Part shown: positions 8,279 to 15,894 of the stretch, one piece after another | Position numbering within the stretch: the stretch's first letter is position 1 | Layout of the letters: the number at the start of each line of letters is the position of its first letter | Source: Planctomycetota bacterium | Lineage (GTDB): Bacteria > Planctomycetota > UBA1135 > GCA-002686595 | Assembly (NCBI GenBank): GCA_028278425.1 | Contig: JANQEJ010000089.1 | Location: forward strand, 1-33,470 | Length of the DNA stretch: 33,470 bases | Reading direction: 5' to 3' | Notes under the pieces: model-generated | Seen by the model: the letters and a program-made list of their open reading frames with translations, nothing else | What the model was told of the DNA's origin: nothing | The model's database searches: none | Made by a program: the position numbers and the translations under genes

Positions 8279-10114
8279 CTAGAGCACGCAGTCCGTCACC
8301 TTCTGGCACGGTCCGACCCCGTCGCCGGCGAGCCTCGCCCCCGTCTCGGGGTCGTAGATCGTGTTGCCGGCCTGGACGACCTGCATCATGCCCAGGTCCT
8401 CGTGGTTGAGGATGTGGCAGTGCAGGACGTACTTGCCGTCGTAGGTCAGGAAGCGCGTGTTGATGTTGACCCCGGCCGGGCTGACGGACACGACGTCGCG
8501 CCACATCCAGTTCGTCGGGTCGTTCGGGGCCATCGGGTCGGTGTCCACCTTCTCGCCGATCACCTGGAAGGGGTTCAGGTGGATGTGGAACGGGTGCAGC
8601 GAGCCGAGGTTGTTGGCGAGCTGCCACTCCTGGACCGCGCCCAGGGGAGCCGTGTGGTTCACGACGTTCGGATCGAAGGGCTGGCCCTGGATCGTGAAGA
8701 CCTGCGGGATCTCGAGGCACGAGGCGCCTCCGCAGACGCTGCCGGCGGCGCCGAAGTCGACCACGTCCGGCTTCAGAACGGCGTTGAAGATCGGCTTCAG
8801 GTAGCACGTCCGGTCCGGTCGCTTGGGGAGCTTCGTCGGGAGGGTGTCGTTGACCGGCGGGCCGAACGGGACGACGAAGGCCAGGTCCTGGTCGACGCTG
8901 GCGAGCACCTGGGGGTCCGCCGCCTTGCGCACGTTGAAGAAGCTGAAGGCTCCGATCGGCGGGAACTGGACCAGGAAGTCCGCCCGCCCGCCGGGCGCGA
9001 GCTGCCACGTGGTCTTCGGCTGCGGCGCCTTGTCGTAGAAGGTGATGCCGTCGACGGCGATCAGGTGCATCGGGACAGGGTTGTTGGCCGCGTCCAGCAA
9101 CTGGATCTGCCCGAAGCCGCGCGGCGTCGCCGTCGCGTTGATGAAGCGCCAGCGCTCGACGCGCCCGGGACGCACCTTGAGCGTGGGCTGGAACAGCCCG
9201 TTGACGGTGAAGGCGCTGACGAAGCTCGGCGGGAGGCACGAATAGCAGAGGCTCGCCTGGGCTCCCATCTGCTCCTGGATCAGCCAGATCCGATCGGGCT
9301 GGTCCTCCTTGAGGATCCGCTCGTCGTCGTCCTCCTCGATGATCAGCCCCCCGCAGAGCGCGTTGCCCGAGCTGAGCTGGATCGCCACCGAGCCGTGCTT
9401 GTGGGCGTGATACCAGTAGGAGCCCGGGGCGTGGAAGTCCGGGAGCTGGATGCAGTACTTCTGGATCTCACCCGGCTTGATCTCGAGCAGCACCTCGTCC
9501 GAGGCGATGAGCTCGCCGTTGTTGTCGAGGAACGCCGCCGGAGAGACGTGCAGCCCGTGCGTGTGGAGGTTCGTCGTGTTGAAGCAGTGCGGCCGGTTGT
9601 GGTCGAAGGGCACCGTGCAGCACGACGGGGTGACGACGTCGGAGGTGCAGCAGTTGTCGAAGTTGTCCGGGTTGCACTTGTCCTTCGGCAGCTTGTTGAT
9701 GAGCTTGAGCTCCATCAGGTCGCCGCGGCGCATCTTGAAGGTGGGGCCGAGCCTCAGGCCGTTGTAGCTGCGCGCCACGTCCTTGAAGGCGTTGCCGGTA
9801 CACGACAGCACCTCCTTCTCCTTGCCCTCGACGTTGAGCTTGTGGGAGAGGACGCCGTTCTGGGACGACACGACCGGCGGTTCCCAGAAGGGAACGAAGG
9901 CCACGCCCTGCGGCGCGGCCGGCGTCTTGGGCCGGATGTAGGGCAGGCCGGTCCTCCACGCCTCGCCGGCGCGGCCGTGCCGCCCGAGGACGGCGGCGGC
10001 GGCCACGCTCGAGCCGACCACCAGGAGCTGGCGGCGGCTGACGGGTCGGGGAGCAGGCGTCGAGACTCCTTGCTCGGGGACCTCCTGCACGGGCTTCGGA
10101 TTCTCGTTCTTCAT
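8279..10114 (-). CDS. multicopper oxidase (laccase-like), Tat-exported
   Basis: The 611-aa product starts with a twin-arginine-type signal (SRRQLL at 26-31 followed by an Ala-rich hydrophobic stretch), suggesting export as a folded protein. All four copper motifs are intact: HTHG (184-187), HAHKH (236-240), HPFHIH (507-512) and HCHILNHEDLGMM (565-577). They contain the type 1 Cys566, the likely axial Met576 and the trinuclear-centre histidines. It should oxidise a phenolic, metal or amine substrate with O2 reduced to water; the substrate cannot be told. A Cys-rich insert (Cys147, 155, 156, 165, 166, 177) just before the first copper motif is unusual. The ATG at 10114 has GAGG about 10 nt upstream. 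It lies between the copper radical oxidase (69-bp gap) and the CRTAC1-type gene (58-bp gap), so it is probably in one operon with them. Confidence 0.93.
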   Translation of the reverse strand: MKNENPKPVQEVPEQGVSTPAPRPVSRRQLLVVGSSVAAAAVLGRHGRAGEAWRTGLPYIRPKTPAAPQGVAFVPFWEPPVVSSQNGVLSHKLNVEGKEKEVLSCTGNAFKDVARSYNGLRLGPTFKMRRGDLMELKLINKLPKDKCNPDNFDNCCTSDVVTPSCCTVPFDHNRPHCFNTTNLHTHGLHVSPAAFLDNNGELIASDEVLLEIKPGEIQKYCIQLPDFHAPGSYWYHAHKHGSVAIQLSSGNALCGGLIIEEDDDERILKEDQPDRIWLIQEQMGAQASLCYSCLPPSFVSAFTVNGLFQPTLKVRPGRVERWRFINATATPRGFGQIQLLDAANNPVPMHLIAVDGITFYDKAPQPKTTWQLAPGGRADFLVQFPPIGAFSFFNVRKAADPQVLASVDQDLAFVVPFGPPVNDTLPTKLPKRPDRTCYLKPIFNAVLKPDVVDFGAAGSVCGGASCLEIPQVFTIQGQPFDPNVVNHTAPLGAVQEWQLANNLGSLHPFHIHLNPFQVIGEKVDTDPMAPNDPTNWMWRDVVSVSPAGVNINTRFLTYDGKYVLHCHILNHEDLGMMQVVQAGNTIYDPETGARLAGDGVGPCQKVTDCVL

Positions 10115-10183
10115 GGAAAGAGACCTCGTCTTGTCAAGGAAACGGAAGGACGTCCCCGCAGGGGGTGGAGCAAAGAACGGGCG

Positions 10184-12016
10184 TCAGCACAGGAAGATGA
10201 ACTTCCCAACCGAGGGGACGCCCTTGCAGTTCAGGATGAAGAGCAGGTAGTACCCGCGCGGAGAGTGCGGGTACGGAGAGGTGCCGCCGGGCGCCGTCGC
10301 CGTCACCCGGTTGTTCGCGATGTCGCGCGTGAACAAGAGCTCCAGTGCGCGCTGCTCCGAGTCCGTGTTGTGCGTGTTGGAGACGGGGCGCACGAGCACG
10401 ACCTTGTCGATCTCGGTCGCCTGCGGCGTGCCGATGTTGAAGGTCTGACGGTGTTCCACCACCGCGGGAGCCGAGGTGATCCTGGGCCGCGGTCCCTTGA
10501 ACAGGTACGGCGGGCTGTAGACCTCCATCGTCTTCTCGAGCGGGCCGGCGATCCCGCCGCTGGCCAGCACCTTGCCGCTCGGGAGCAGCGCGGCGGCCGA
10601 GTGGTAGCCGCGGGCGTACTGAAGGCTGTCCTGCCGGATGAAGGTGTTCGAGCAGGGATCGAAGAGCTCCGACGTGAAGCTGCCGGTCAGCCCGTTGTTG
10701 CCGTGGCTCGCGCCGCCCCAGAGGATCGCCTTCCCGTCGGGAAGGATGATGCCCTGGCAGTGGTTGCGCGGCTCGGCCATGTCGGGGAGCCGCGTCCACG
10801 GATCCCCCACCACCAGGTCCTCGGCGTCGATGATCTCGGCGGTCACGCTGACCGGCGCGGGGTTCTGGGCGCCGCCGAAGACCGCGATGCGCGACCGGTA
10901 CTCGACGGCGGGGTCGTCGTCCCGCGACGTGAACTGGAACGACATGGCCTCGGTGCGGTTCGAGAACGCCAAGGGCGCCAGGTCGAACCACGTGCCCGTC
11001 GTCGGGTTGGTGAAGTCCGTCCACTCGAAGAACTGCGTGAGCGGCGTCGGCGGGCTGCCGGCGAAGCCCGTGCGCGTGAACACGATCTGCCCGTTGCCCA
11101 CCTGGTGGAGTCCGGGATACAGGGGGGTCCAGAAGAGCTCCGACGAGGCCCCCGGCACGACCGTGAACGTGTTCGTGACCTCGTTGTAGATCTCCATCGG
11201 CCCCACGGTTCCGCCGCCGCCGCTCTGGGTCCCGCCCACGATCAGGAAGTTGGGATAACCCAGCGCCACGACCGACGGGTACCAGCGCTCGAAGTTCATG
11301 TCGCTGATCCGGGTCCAGACGCCGTTCGTGCCGGCGAGCGGATCGAAGATGTGCGCCTGGTCCGAGTTGAAGTTCGGCCCGCCGCCGCCGCCGCCGACCG
11401 AGAGGATCCTGCCGTCCGACAACTGCACGGTCTGGCTGCACCACTGGGAGACCTGGGGATCGTTGTCGGGATCGAGGAAGATCGGGTTCGCGAGGTCGCT
11501 CGGATCCCACTGCGTGGTCCGCACCGAGTTGGTTTCCTCGAAGAACATCACGAGCCCGTTCTTGAGCAGGATCGTGTTGACCGGAGACCAGGGCGCCTCG
11601 TAGGGCAGCGTGTCCCACCGTCCGAACGTCGCGGGTCCGAACTTGCAGTGGAGAATCGCGAACGCGGAGAGGTAGGCGCCCCAGACGGGTTGGAGCTGCG
11701 CCAGCGACGTGAGCCCGGTCGTGGCCTCGAATCCCTTTCCGTCGCCGTCGCGGATGTTGATGATGAGCTGGGCGGCACCCAGCTCCAATCCCGTGTCGTC
11801 GGCGAGCGCCTGCGCGGAAGGCGCGTCGTTCAGATACTCGAGGATGCGATCCGTGGTCTTGGGATCGACCATCTTGTCCCAGTCGCCGGGTCCCGGCTTG
11901 GGCTCCGCCGCGGGTCCCAACTCGGCGTGCTCCGGCGTCAGTTTCTGCGCGAAGCCGCGCGTGCCGAGAGCGATCGTCGAGAACGAAACGAGAACGAGGA
12001 CCAGGGTCCGCAACAT
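10184..12016 (-). CDS. copper radical oxidase of the galactose oxidase/glyoxal oxidase (GlxA-like) family
   Basis: The ATG at 12016 is chosen because GGAGGAG lies 8 nt upstream and a clean signal peptide (residues 1-24, ending GFAQ) follows; a longer frame from 12064 lacks this. The product is 610 aa. It has a kelch-type propeller, then the C-terminal galactose-oxidase-like DUF1929 domain from about residue 500. The active-site residues of the family can be placed: Cys193 (QWCSQ) and Tyr246 (ERWYPS) for the thioether cofactor, Tyr471 and His472 (ARGYHSAA), and His549 (SNTHNTD). The enzyme should therefore form a Tyr-Cys radical copper site and oxidise an alcohol or aldehyde with O2, releasing H2O2. 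The substrate is unknown. It is the first gene of a likely operon with the multicopper oxidase and the CRTAC1-type protein. Confidence 0.88.
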   Translation of the reverse strand: MLRTLVLVLVSFSTIALGTRGFAQKLTPEHAELGPAAEPKPGPGDWDKMVDPKTTDRILEYLNDAPSAQALADDTGLELGAAQLIINIRDGDGKGFEATTGLTSLAQLQPVWGAYLSAFAILHCKFGPATFGRWDTLPYEAPWSPVNTILLKNGLVMFFEETNSVRTTQWDPSDLANPIFLDPDNDPQVSQWCSQTVQLSDGRILSVGGGGGGPNFNSDQAHIFDPLAGTNGVWTRISDMNFERWYPSVVALGYPNFLIVGGTQSGGGGTVGPMEIYNEVTNTFTVVPGASSELFWTPLYPGLHQVGNGQIVFTRTGFAGSPPTPLTQFFEWTDFTNPTTGTWFDLAPLAFSNRTEAMSFQFTSRDDDPAVEYRSRIAVFGGAQNPAPVSVTAEIIDAEDLVVGDPWTRLPDMAEPRNHCQGIILPDGKAILWGGASHGNNGLTGSFTSELFDPCSNTFIRQDSLQYARGYHSAAALLPSGKVLASGGIAGPLEKTMEVYSPPYLFKGPRPRITSAPAVVEHRQTFNIGTPQATEIDKVVLVRPVSNTHNTDSEQRALELLFTRDIANNRVTATAPGGTSPYPHSPRGYYLLFILNCKGVPSVGKFIFLC

Positions 12017-12030
12017 GATTCTTCTCCTCC

Positions 12031-12055
12031 AAAAAAAGAACGACCCGTGACGGGC
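12031..12055 (-). terminator. small hairpin plus U tract upstream of the radical oxidase
   Basis: On the minus strand a short stem (CCCG, loop TCA, CGGG) is followed by TCGTTC and seven T. It could end transcription from the FG-GAP gene at 12190-13923 or attenuate the radical-oxidase operon. The stem is only 4-5 bp, so this is weak. The T tract runs directly into the ribosome-binding site. Confidence 0.2.
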
Positions 12056-12189
12056 TTCGAGCAACGTAGAAACGATCCGCTGGTTGCGCGCCAGCTCCCC
12101 GAGCGTACGACGGCTTCGCGATCCGTGGGCAAAGAACCGCGAGTCTCAGAACCGGGACGACGGCGCGCGACCGCTCGGAAGGCGAACGC

Positions 12190-13923
12190 CTAGAAGGTTC
12201 CGATCGTGCAGTCGAGCGCGTTCGTCAGCGCGATCGTGAAGTCCGCGGCCGTGCTCGCCGCCTGCGCGCAGAACGAAAACCCCGCCAGGTTCACGTCGGA
12301 CGGTATCGGGATCTGAAACGGCGTCCCGGGCGGACTCGACAGGATCGGTCCCGGACTGGAGACGTCGCACAAGAGCGTCCCCAAGGGAGGGACGAACAGG
12401 TTCAGTTGTTGAGGGGACAGCGCGATGAAGTCGAGCACGGGAACGGGCAGGATCGGCGTCACGACCGGATCCCAGACGGCGCCGAGGAGCGGAGGGCTCG
12501 ACACGCCCGGGAGGAACGCGACGGGATTCGGGGGCACGCCGGCGCGGATCACCTCGCTCGCCGGCGCCGTGGTTTCCAGGAAGAGCACCCACACGGCTCC
12601 GTGTCCCGTGCCTCCGTCGCCGTCCTCGGGCGCGCCGACCGCGAGCTCGCCGACGCCGTCGCCGTCGAGGTCGCCGAGGGGAGCGAGCGCGGTCCCGAAG
12701 CGATCGAAGCGGTCCAGGTCTCCGGTGAAGCCGCCCTGCGTCTCGCTGATCTTCCGGTGCGCGCGGACGGTTCCGTCCGCCGCCAGAAAGAGGACCCAGA
12801 CGGCGCCGTGCTCGGCGAACGCCGTGATGCCGCCGTCGTCGTCGTCGGGCGCTCCCACGCCCAGCTCGCTGAGACCGTCGTTGTCGAGGTCGCCCAGCGC
12901 GGTCAGCCCGCGGCCGAAGCGGTCGAAGTCGTCCAGGTCGCCGTCGAAGCCGCCGATCCCGTCGCCGATCTTCCTGTGCGACTTCACCGTCCCATTCGCG
13001 TTGAGGAAGAGGATCCACACGGCGCCGGGGCTCGGCGGAACGCCCTTGTGCCCGAAGAAGCCCGCCTCCGCGGCTCCGACCGCAAGGTCTCCAACGCCGT
13101 CGCCGTCCAGGTCTCCGAGGAGCGCCGCCGAGTAACCGAAGAAGTCGGCGTTCAGGAGCTCGCCCGTAAAGCCGCCCGCTGTGTCGCTGATCTTCTGGTG
13201 CGACTTCACCGTGCCGTCGACGTCGAGGAAGAGCATCCACACCGCGCCGTGCTGCACGCCCCCGTCGCCGTCGCCGGAGGCGCCGACCGCCACGTCGAGC
13301 GTCCCGTCGCCGTCGTGATCGCCGAGCGCGGCGACGGCGCTGCCGAAGGTATCGCCGTCGTCCAGGACCCCCGTGAACGCGCCGTCCAGGGCACTGATCT
13401 TCTGGTGCGACTTCACCGTGCCGTCGACGTTGAGGAAGAGGACCCACACCGACCCGCGCGCGGAGCCGCCGTCGTCGTCGTCGGGCGCTCCCACGGCGAG
13501 GTCGACGACTCCGTCGCCGTCGAGGTCGCCCAGCGCCGCGACCGACGAGCCGAAGACGTCGCCGTCGGACAGCGTCCCGGCGAAGCCGCCGGCGGTGTCG
13601 CTGATCTTCTGGTGCGACTTCACCGTGCCGTCGGCGTTGAGGAAGAGGATCCACACCGACCCGCGCTTGAACCCGCCGTCGCCGTCGAAGTGCGCGCCGA
13701 CGGCGAGGTCGACGACCCCGTCGCCGTCCAGGTCCCCGAGTGTCGCCGTCGCGAAGCCGAAGAAGTCGATGACGTCGAGCGTCCCGGTGAAGCCGCCTTC
13801 CGTGTCGCTGATCTTCTGGTGCGAGAGAACCTGGGCGAACGCAGGTTGGGCGACCGCCACGGCCATTCCCACCAGGAGCACCGTCGCCCACCGCCGACCC
13901 GACGGAACGTTGCTTGTGGTCAT
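12190..13923 (-). CDS. secreted six-repeat FG-GAP (integrin alpha-like) protein
   Basis: The ATG at 13923 has GGAGGA about 7 nt upstream and is followed by a signal peptide ending FAQ at residue 31, so the longer frame from 14046 is rejected. The product is 577 aa. Residues 32-456 are six consecutive repeats of 69-74 aa. Each begins SHQKIS or similar, passes through a GDLDGDGVVDLAVGAP-type calcium loop, and ends VWVLFLNxDGTV. This is the FG-GAP pattern of a beta-propeller. The remaining 120 residues are Pro-rich, hold a Cys pair and end in an ALTNALDCTIG stretch; this C-terminal domain resembles terminal domains of other planctomycete-type exported proteins. A surface or secreted binding protein is expected. 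A 173-bp gap separates it from the radical oxidase gene downstream. Confidence 0.87.
   Translation of the reverse strand: MTTSNVPSGRRWATVLLVGMAVAVAQPAFAQVLSHQKISDTEGGFTGTLDVIDFFGFATATLGDLDGDGVVDLAVGAHFDGDGGFKRGSVWILFLNADGTVKSHQKISDTAGGFAGTLSDGDVFGSSVAALGDLDGDGVVDLAVGAPDDDDGGSARGSVWVLFLNVDGTVKSHQKISALDGAFTGVLDDGDTFGSAVAALGDHDGDGTLDVAVGASGDGDGGVQHGAVWMLFLDVDGTVKSHQKISDTAGGFTGELLNADFFGYSAALLGDLDGDGVGDLAVGAAEAGFFGHKGVPPSPGAVWILFLNANGTVKSHRKIGDGIGGFDGDLDDFDRFGRGLTALGDLDNDGLSELGVGAPDDDDGGITAFAEHGAVWVLFLAADGTVRAHRKISETQGGFTGDLDRFDRFGTALAPLGDLDGDGVGELAVGAPEDGDGGTGHGAVWVLFLETTAPASEVIRAGVPPNPVAFLPGVSSPPLLGAVWDPVVTPILPVPVLDFIALSPQQLNLFVPPLGTLLCDVSSPGPILSSPPGTPFQIPIPSDVNLAGFSFCAQAASTAADFTIALTNALDCTIGTF
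12556..13830 (-). repeat. six tandem intragenic repeats of about 207-222 bp
   Basis: The six FG-GAP units of the enclosing gene are similar at the DNA level. The segment encoding SHQKIS recurs as near-identical stretches at about 13190-13220, 13400-13430 and 13600-13630, with the calcium-loop codons also conserved. The third to sixth units differ most, with insertions in units four and five. Such repeats can recombine and change blade number. Confidence 0.8.
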
Positions 13924-14044
13924 CTGAGTTCCTCCAGGTGTGTCGGAACCGCTCTTAGAACAAGGAATAGAAGCGTAGCACGCATCTCCGCGAGCGCCAC
14001 GTTTGCGGGCTGACGTGCCGAGCGGCTTGCGGCATACTGGTCCC
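13924..14044. promoter_or_regulatory. divergent promoter region
   Basis: This 121-bp gap separates two divergent starts (13923 minus, 14045 plus), so promoters for both directions should lie here. On the plus strand CATACT ends 6 nt before the ATG at 14045 and no ribosome-binding site is seen. That spacing would suit a -10 element of a leaderless transcript. The element assignment is a guess. Confidence 0.35.
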
Positions 14045-14512
14045 ATGCGTTGGCTTGTATGGAGTTTTGGTTTGGCGGTGCTTCTCTTCTTCGCGGGCGC
14101 CTGCGCGGCTCCTCAGGCGCAAGTCGATCCACAGCCGGAAGCGCAGAGCGATCCGGCGCCCCCCGAGGACGTCGATCCGTCGCGACGCGCCGAAGGCAGC
14201 GAGGGACGCGGGTTCGTCCTGTACCGTCCGCACCCGGACCCGATCGTTCTCAACGAACCCTTCGAGGTGGAGCTTCGGGTGTTCGAGAACGGGAGCTCCC
14301 CGCGGCCGATCGAGGGCGCGGACGTCTACGTCAGCGGCTGGATGCCCGATCACCTGCACGGGATGGTCCTCCAGCCCGAGACGACGGAGCTCGGAGGCGG
14401 CATCTATCGCGCGCGGGGTCTCCTGTTCCACATGCCCGGCCACTGGCAGATCTTCGTGGACGTGGTCGTCGGCAGAAAGCCCGAGCGGGCGACCTTCGAA
14501 ATTCGGCTTTGA
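14045..14512 (+). CDS. YtkA-like domain lipoprotein
   Basis: The 155-aa product has an N-terminal hydrophobic segment ending AGAC, giving a likely lipid-modified Cys20. An acidic, Pro-rich linker follows, then a beta-rich domain at about 58-155. The signature MPDHLHGM (in the region about 100-107), GGGIYRARGLLFHMPGHWQI and a final beta-strand fit the YtkA-like/FixH-related fold found in copper and redox contexts. His and Met residues in the signature could bind metal; this is inference. The ATG at 14045 is used because the upstream in-frame start at 14003 lacks a signal sequence. Its stop overlaps the TTG start of the di-heme peroxidase gene, which points to translational coupling and a shared task. 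Confidence 0.72.
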   Translation: MRWLVWSFGLAVLLFFAGACAAPQAQVDPQPEAQSDPAPPEDVDPSRRAEGSEGRGFVLYRPHPDPIVLNEPFEVELRVFENGSSPRPIEGADVYVSGWMPDHLHGMVLQPETTELGGGIYRARGLLFHMPGHWQIFVDVVVGRKPERATFEIRL

Positions 14513-15888
14513 ACGAGAAGCGCGCAGCTCGCTCGCTGTTGGTCGTCGCGGGCCTGCTCCTGGCCTGCCGCGCGGCCCTCGACTCGAACCACGCGCCCGC
14601 TCGCTTCCTGGAAACGACGCCGGTGGAAGCGTCAACGCGGGACACCGAGCCGGTGAACGCCGCACCCTTCGCCCATCCGTTCGGAGACGACCAGCTCGCG
14701 ATCATCCTCGCGATGGGCGACCTCGGCGAGCCGCCCGCCGACCCGACGAACGCCGTCGCCGACGATCCGCGGGCCGCGCGCCTGGGACAGTACCTGTTCT
14801 TCGACGAGCGCCTGTCGGGAACGGGGAAGATCGCGTGCACGTCGTGTCACGATCCCCGCGGCAACTGGACCGACGGCCGCGAGCTCGCGTCGGGGCTCGC
14901 GCAGCTTACGCGGCACACGCAGTCGCTCTGGAACGTCGCCTACAACCGCTGGTTCTTCTGGGACGGGCGCGCGGACACGCTGTGGTCCCAGGCCCTGATC
15001 CCGCTGGAGGATCCGCGGGAGCACGGCGGCAACCGGCTCGCGTACGCGCACCTGATCCACGGCGATCCGGAGCTGAAGACCGCCTACGAGCGGATCTTCG
15101 GCCCGCTCCCCGACCTCGCCGACGCCGATCGCTTCCCGCCCGAGGGCCGCCCGGTCGAAGACGACCCGCGACATCCGCACCACGTCGCGTGGACGGCGAT
15201 GGCGGAGGAGGACCGGGCGCAGGTGAATCGGGTCTTCGCCAACCTCGGCAAGTGCATCGCGGCCTTCGAGCGGCGCATCGTGTCCCGCCGATCGGCCTTC
15301 GATCGGTACGCCGCCGCCCTGCGACGCGGCGACCCGGAGGCGCCCGCGGACTTTCCGCCGGCGGCCGTCCGCGGGCTGGAGCTCTTTCTCGGCAAGGCCC
15401 AGTGCCGCAACTGCCACCACGGGCCGAACTTCACCGACAAGGAGTTCCACAACACGCTGGTCCCGACGCCGCTGAGCATCCTCGACGGCGGGAGGTTCGA
15501 TGGATCCAAGCTCGTCAAGCAGTCCGAGTTCAACGGCGTGGGACCCTACAGCGACGATCCGACGGGGGAGGCCGAGCTCAAGATCCGCTACCTCGCCATC
15601 GACGGACACGACCACGCCAAGTTCAAGACGCCGAGCCTGCGCAACGCGGCGGTCACGGCGCCCTACATGCACCAGGGGCAGTTCGGCACGCTGGACGAGG
15701 TCGTGCGCTTCTATTCGACGATGGAGGGCGCGCTGACGCACACGCAGCATCACCCCGACCCTCTCATGCAGCCGCGCAACCTCACCGAGGAGGAGATCGC
15801 GAGCCTGGTGGCCTTTCTCGAGACGCTCGTCGACGACCGGGTCCCCGACGAGCTTCGCTCGCAGCCCGCGTCGCCGGTCTTGGATTGA
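14509..15888 (+). CDS. di-heme cytochrome c peroxidase/MauG-family protein
   Basis: The proposed start is a TTG at 14509 whose last two bases form the first two of the upstream TGA stop (TTGA overlap). It yields a hydrophobic signal ending LLLAC (Cys20), suggesting a lipoprotein. The product is 459 aa. Two haem c motifs are present: CTSCH (Cys110, Cys113, His114) and CRNCH (Cys299, Cys302, His303). Further family marks are LGQYLFFDERLSGTG, WNVAYNRWFFWDGRA and PYMHQGQFGTLDEVVRFYS, the last holding Met387, the likely distal ligand of one haem. The protein should reduce H2O2 or carry out a MauG-like oxidation in the periplasm. It sits near an H2O2-forming radical oxidase. It ends 6 bp from the stop of the convergent gene, with no terminator between them. 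The exact start is uncertain. Confidence 0.88.
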   Translation: MNEKRAARSLLVVAGLLLACRAALDSNHAPARFLETTPVEASTRDTEPVNAAPFAHPFGDDQLAIILAMGDLGEPPADPTNAVADDPRAARLGQYLFFDERLSGTGKIACTSCHDPRGNWTDGRELASGLAQLTRHTQSLWNVAYNRWFFWDGRADTLWSQALIPLEDPREHGGNRLAYAHLIHGDPELKTAYERIFGPLPDLADADRFPPEGRPVEDDPRHPHHVAWTAMAEEDRAQVNRVFANLGKCIAAFERRIVSRRSAFDRYAAALRRGDPEAPADFPPAAVRGLELFLGKAQCRNCHHGPNFTDKEFHNTLVPTPLSILDGGRFDGSKLVKQSEFNGVGPYSDDPTGEAELKIRYLAIDGHDHAKFKTPSLRNAAVTAPYMHQGQFGTLDEVVRFYSTMEGALTHTQHHPDPLMQPRNLTEEEIASLVAFLETLVDDRVPDELRSQPASPVLD

Positions 15889-15894
15889 CGGCGC

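Noticed and set aside
6166..8409. 747-codon plus-strand frame opposite the CRTAC1-type gene
   Set aside because: Val/Ala/Glu-rich shadow without motifs or export signal; the minus-strand gene is well supported.
8402..12193. 1263-codon open frame on the plus strand
   Set aside because: It lies opposite the multicopper oxidase and radical oxidase genes, which have clear motifs. Its translation is low-complexity Arg/Val/Glu-rich, as expected from antisense of high-GC genes.
12556..13830. Possible CRISPR array because of regular repeats
   Set aside because: The repeats are about 210 bp, coding and without unique spacers; they are protein blades.
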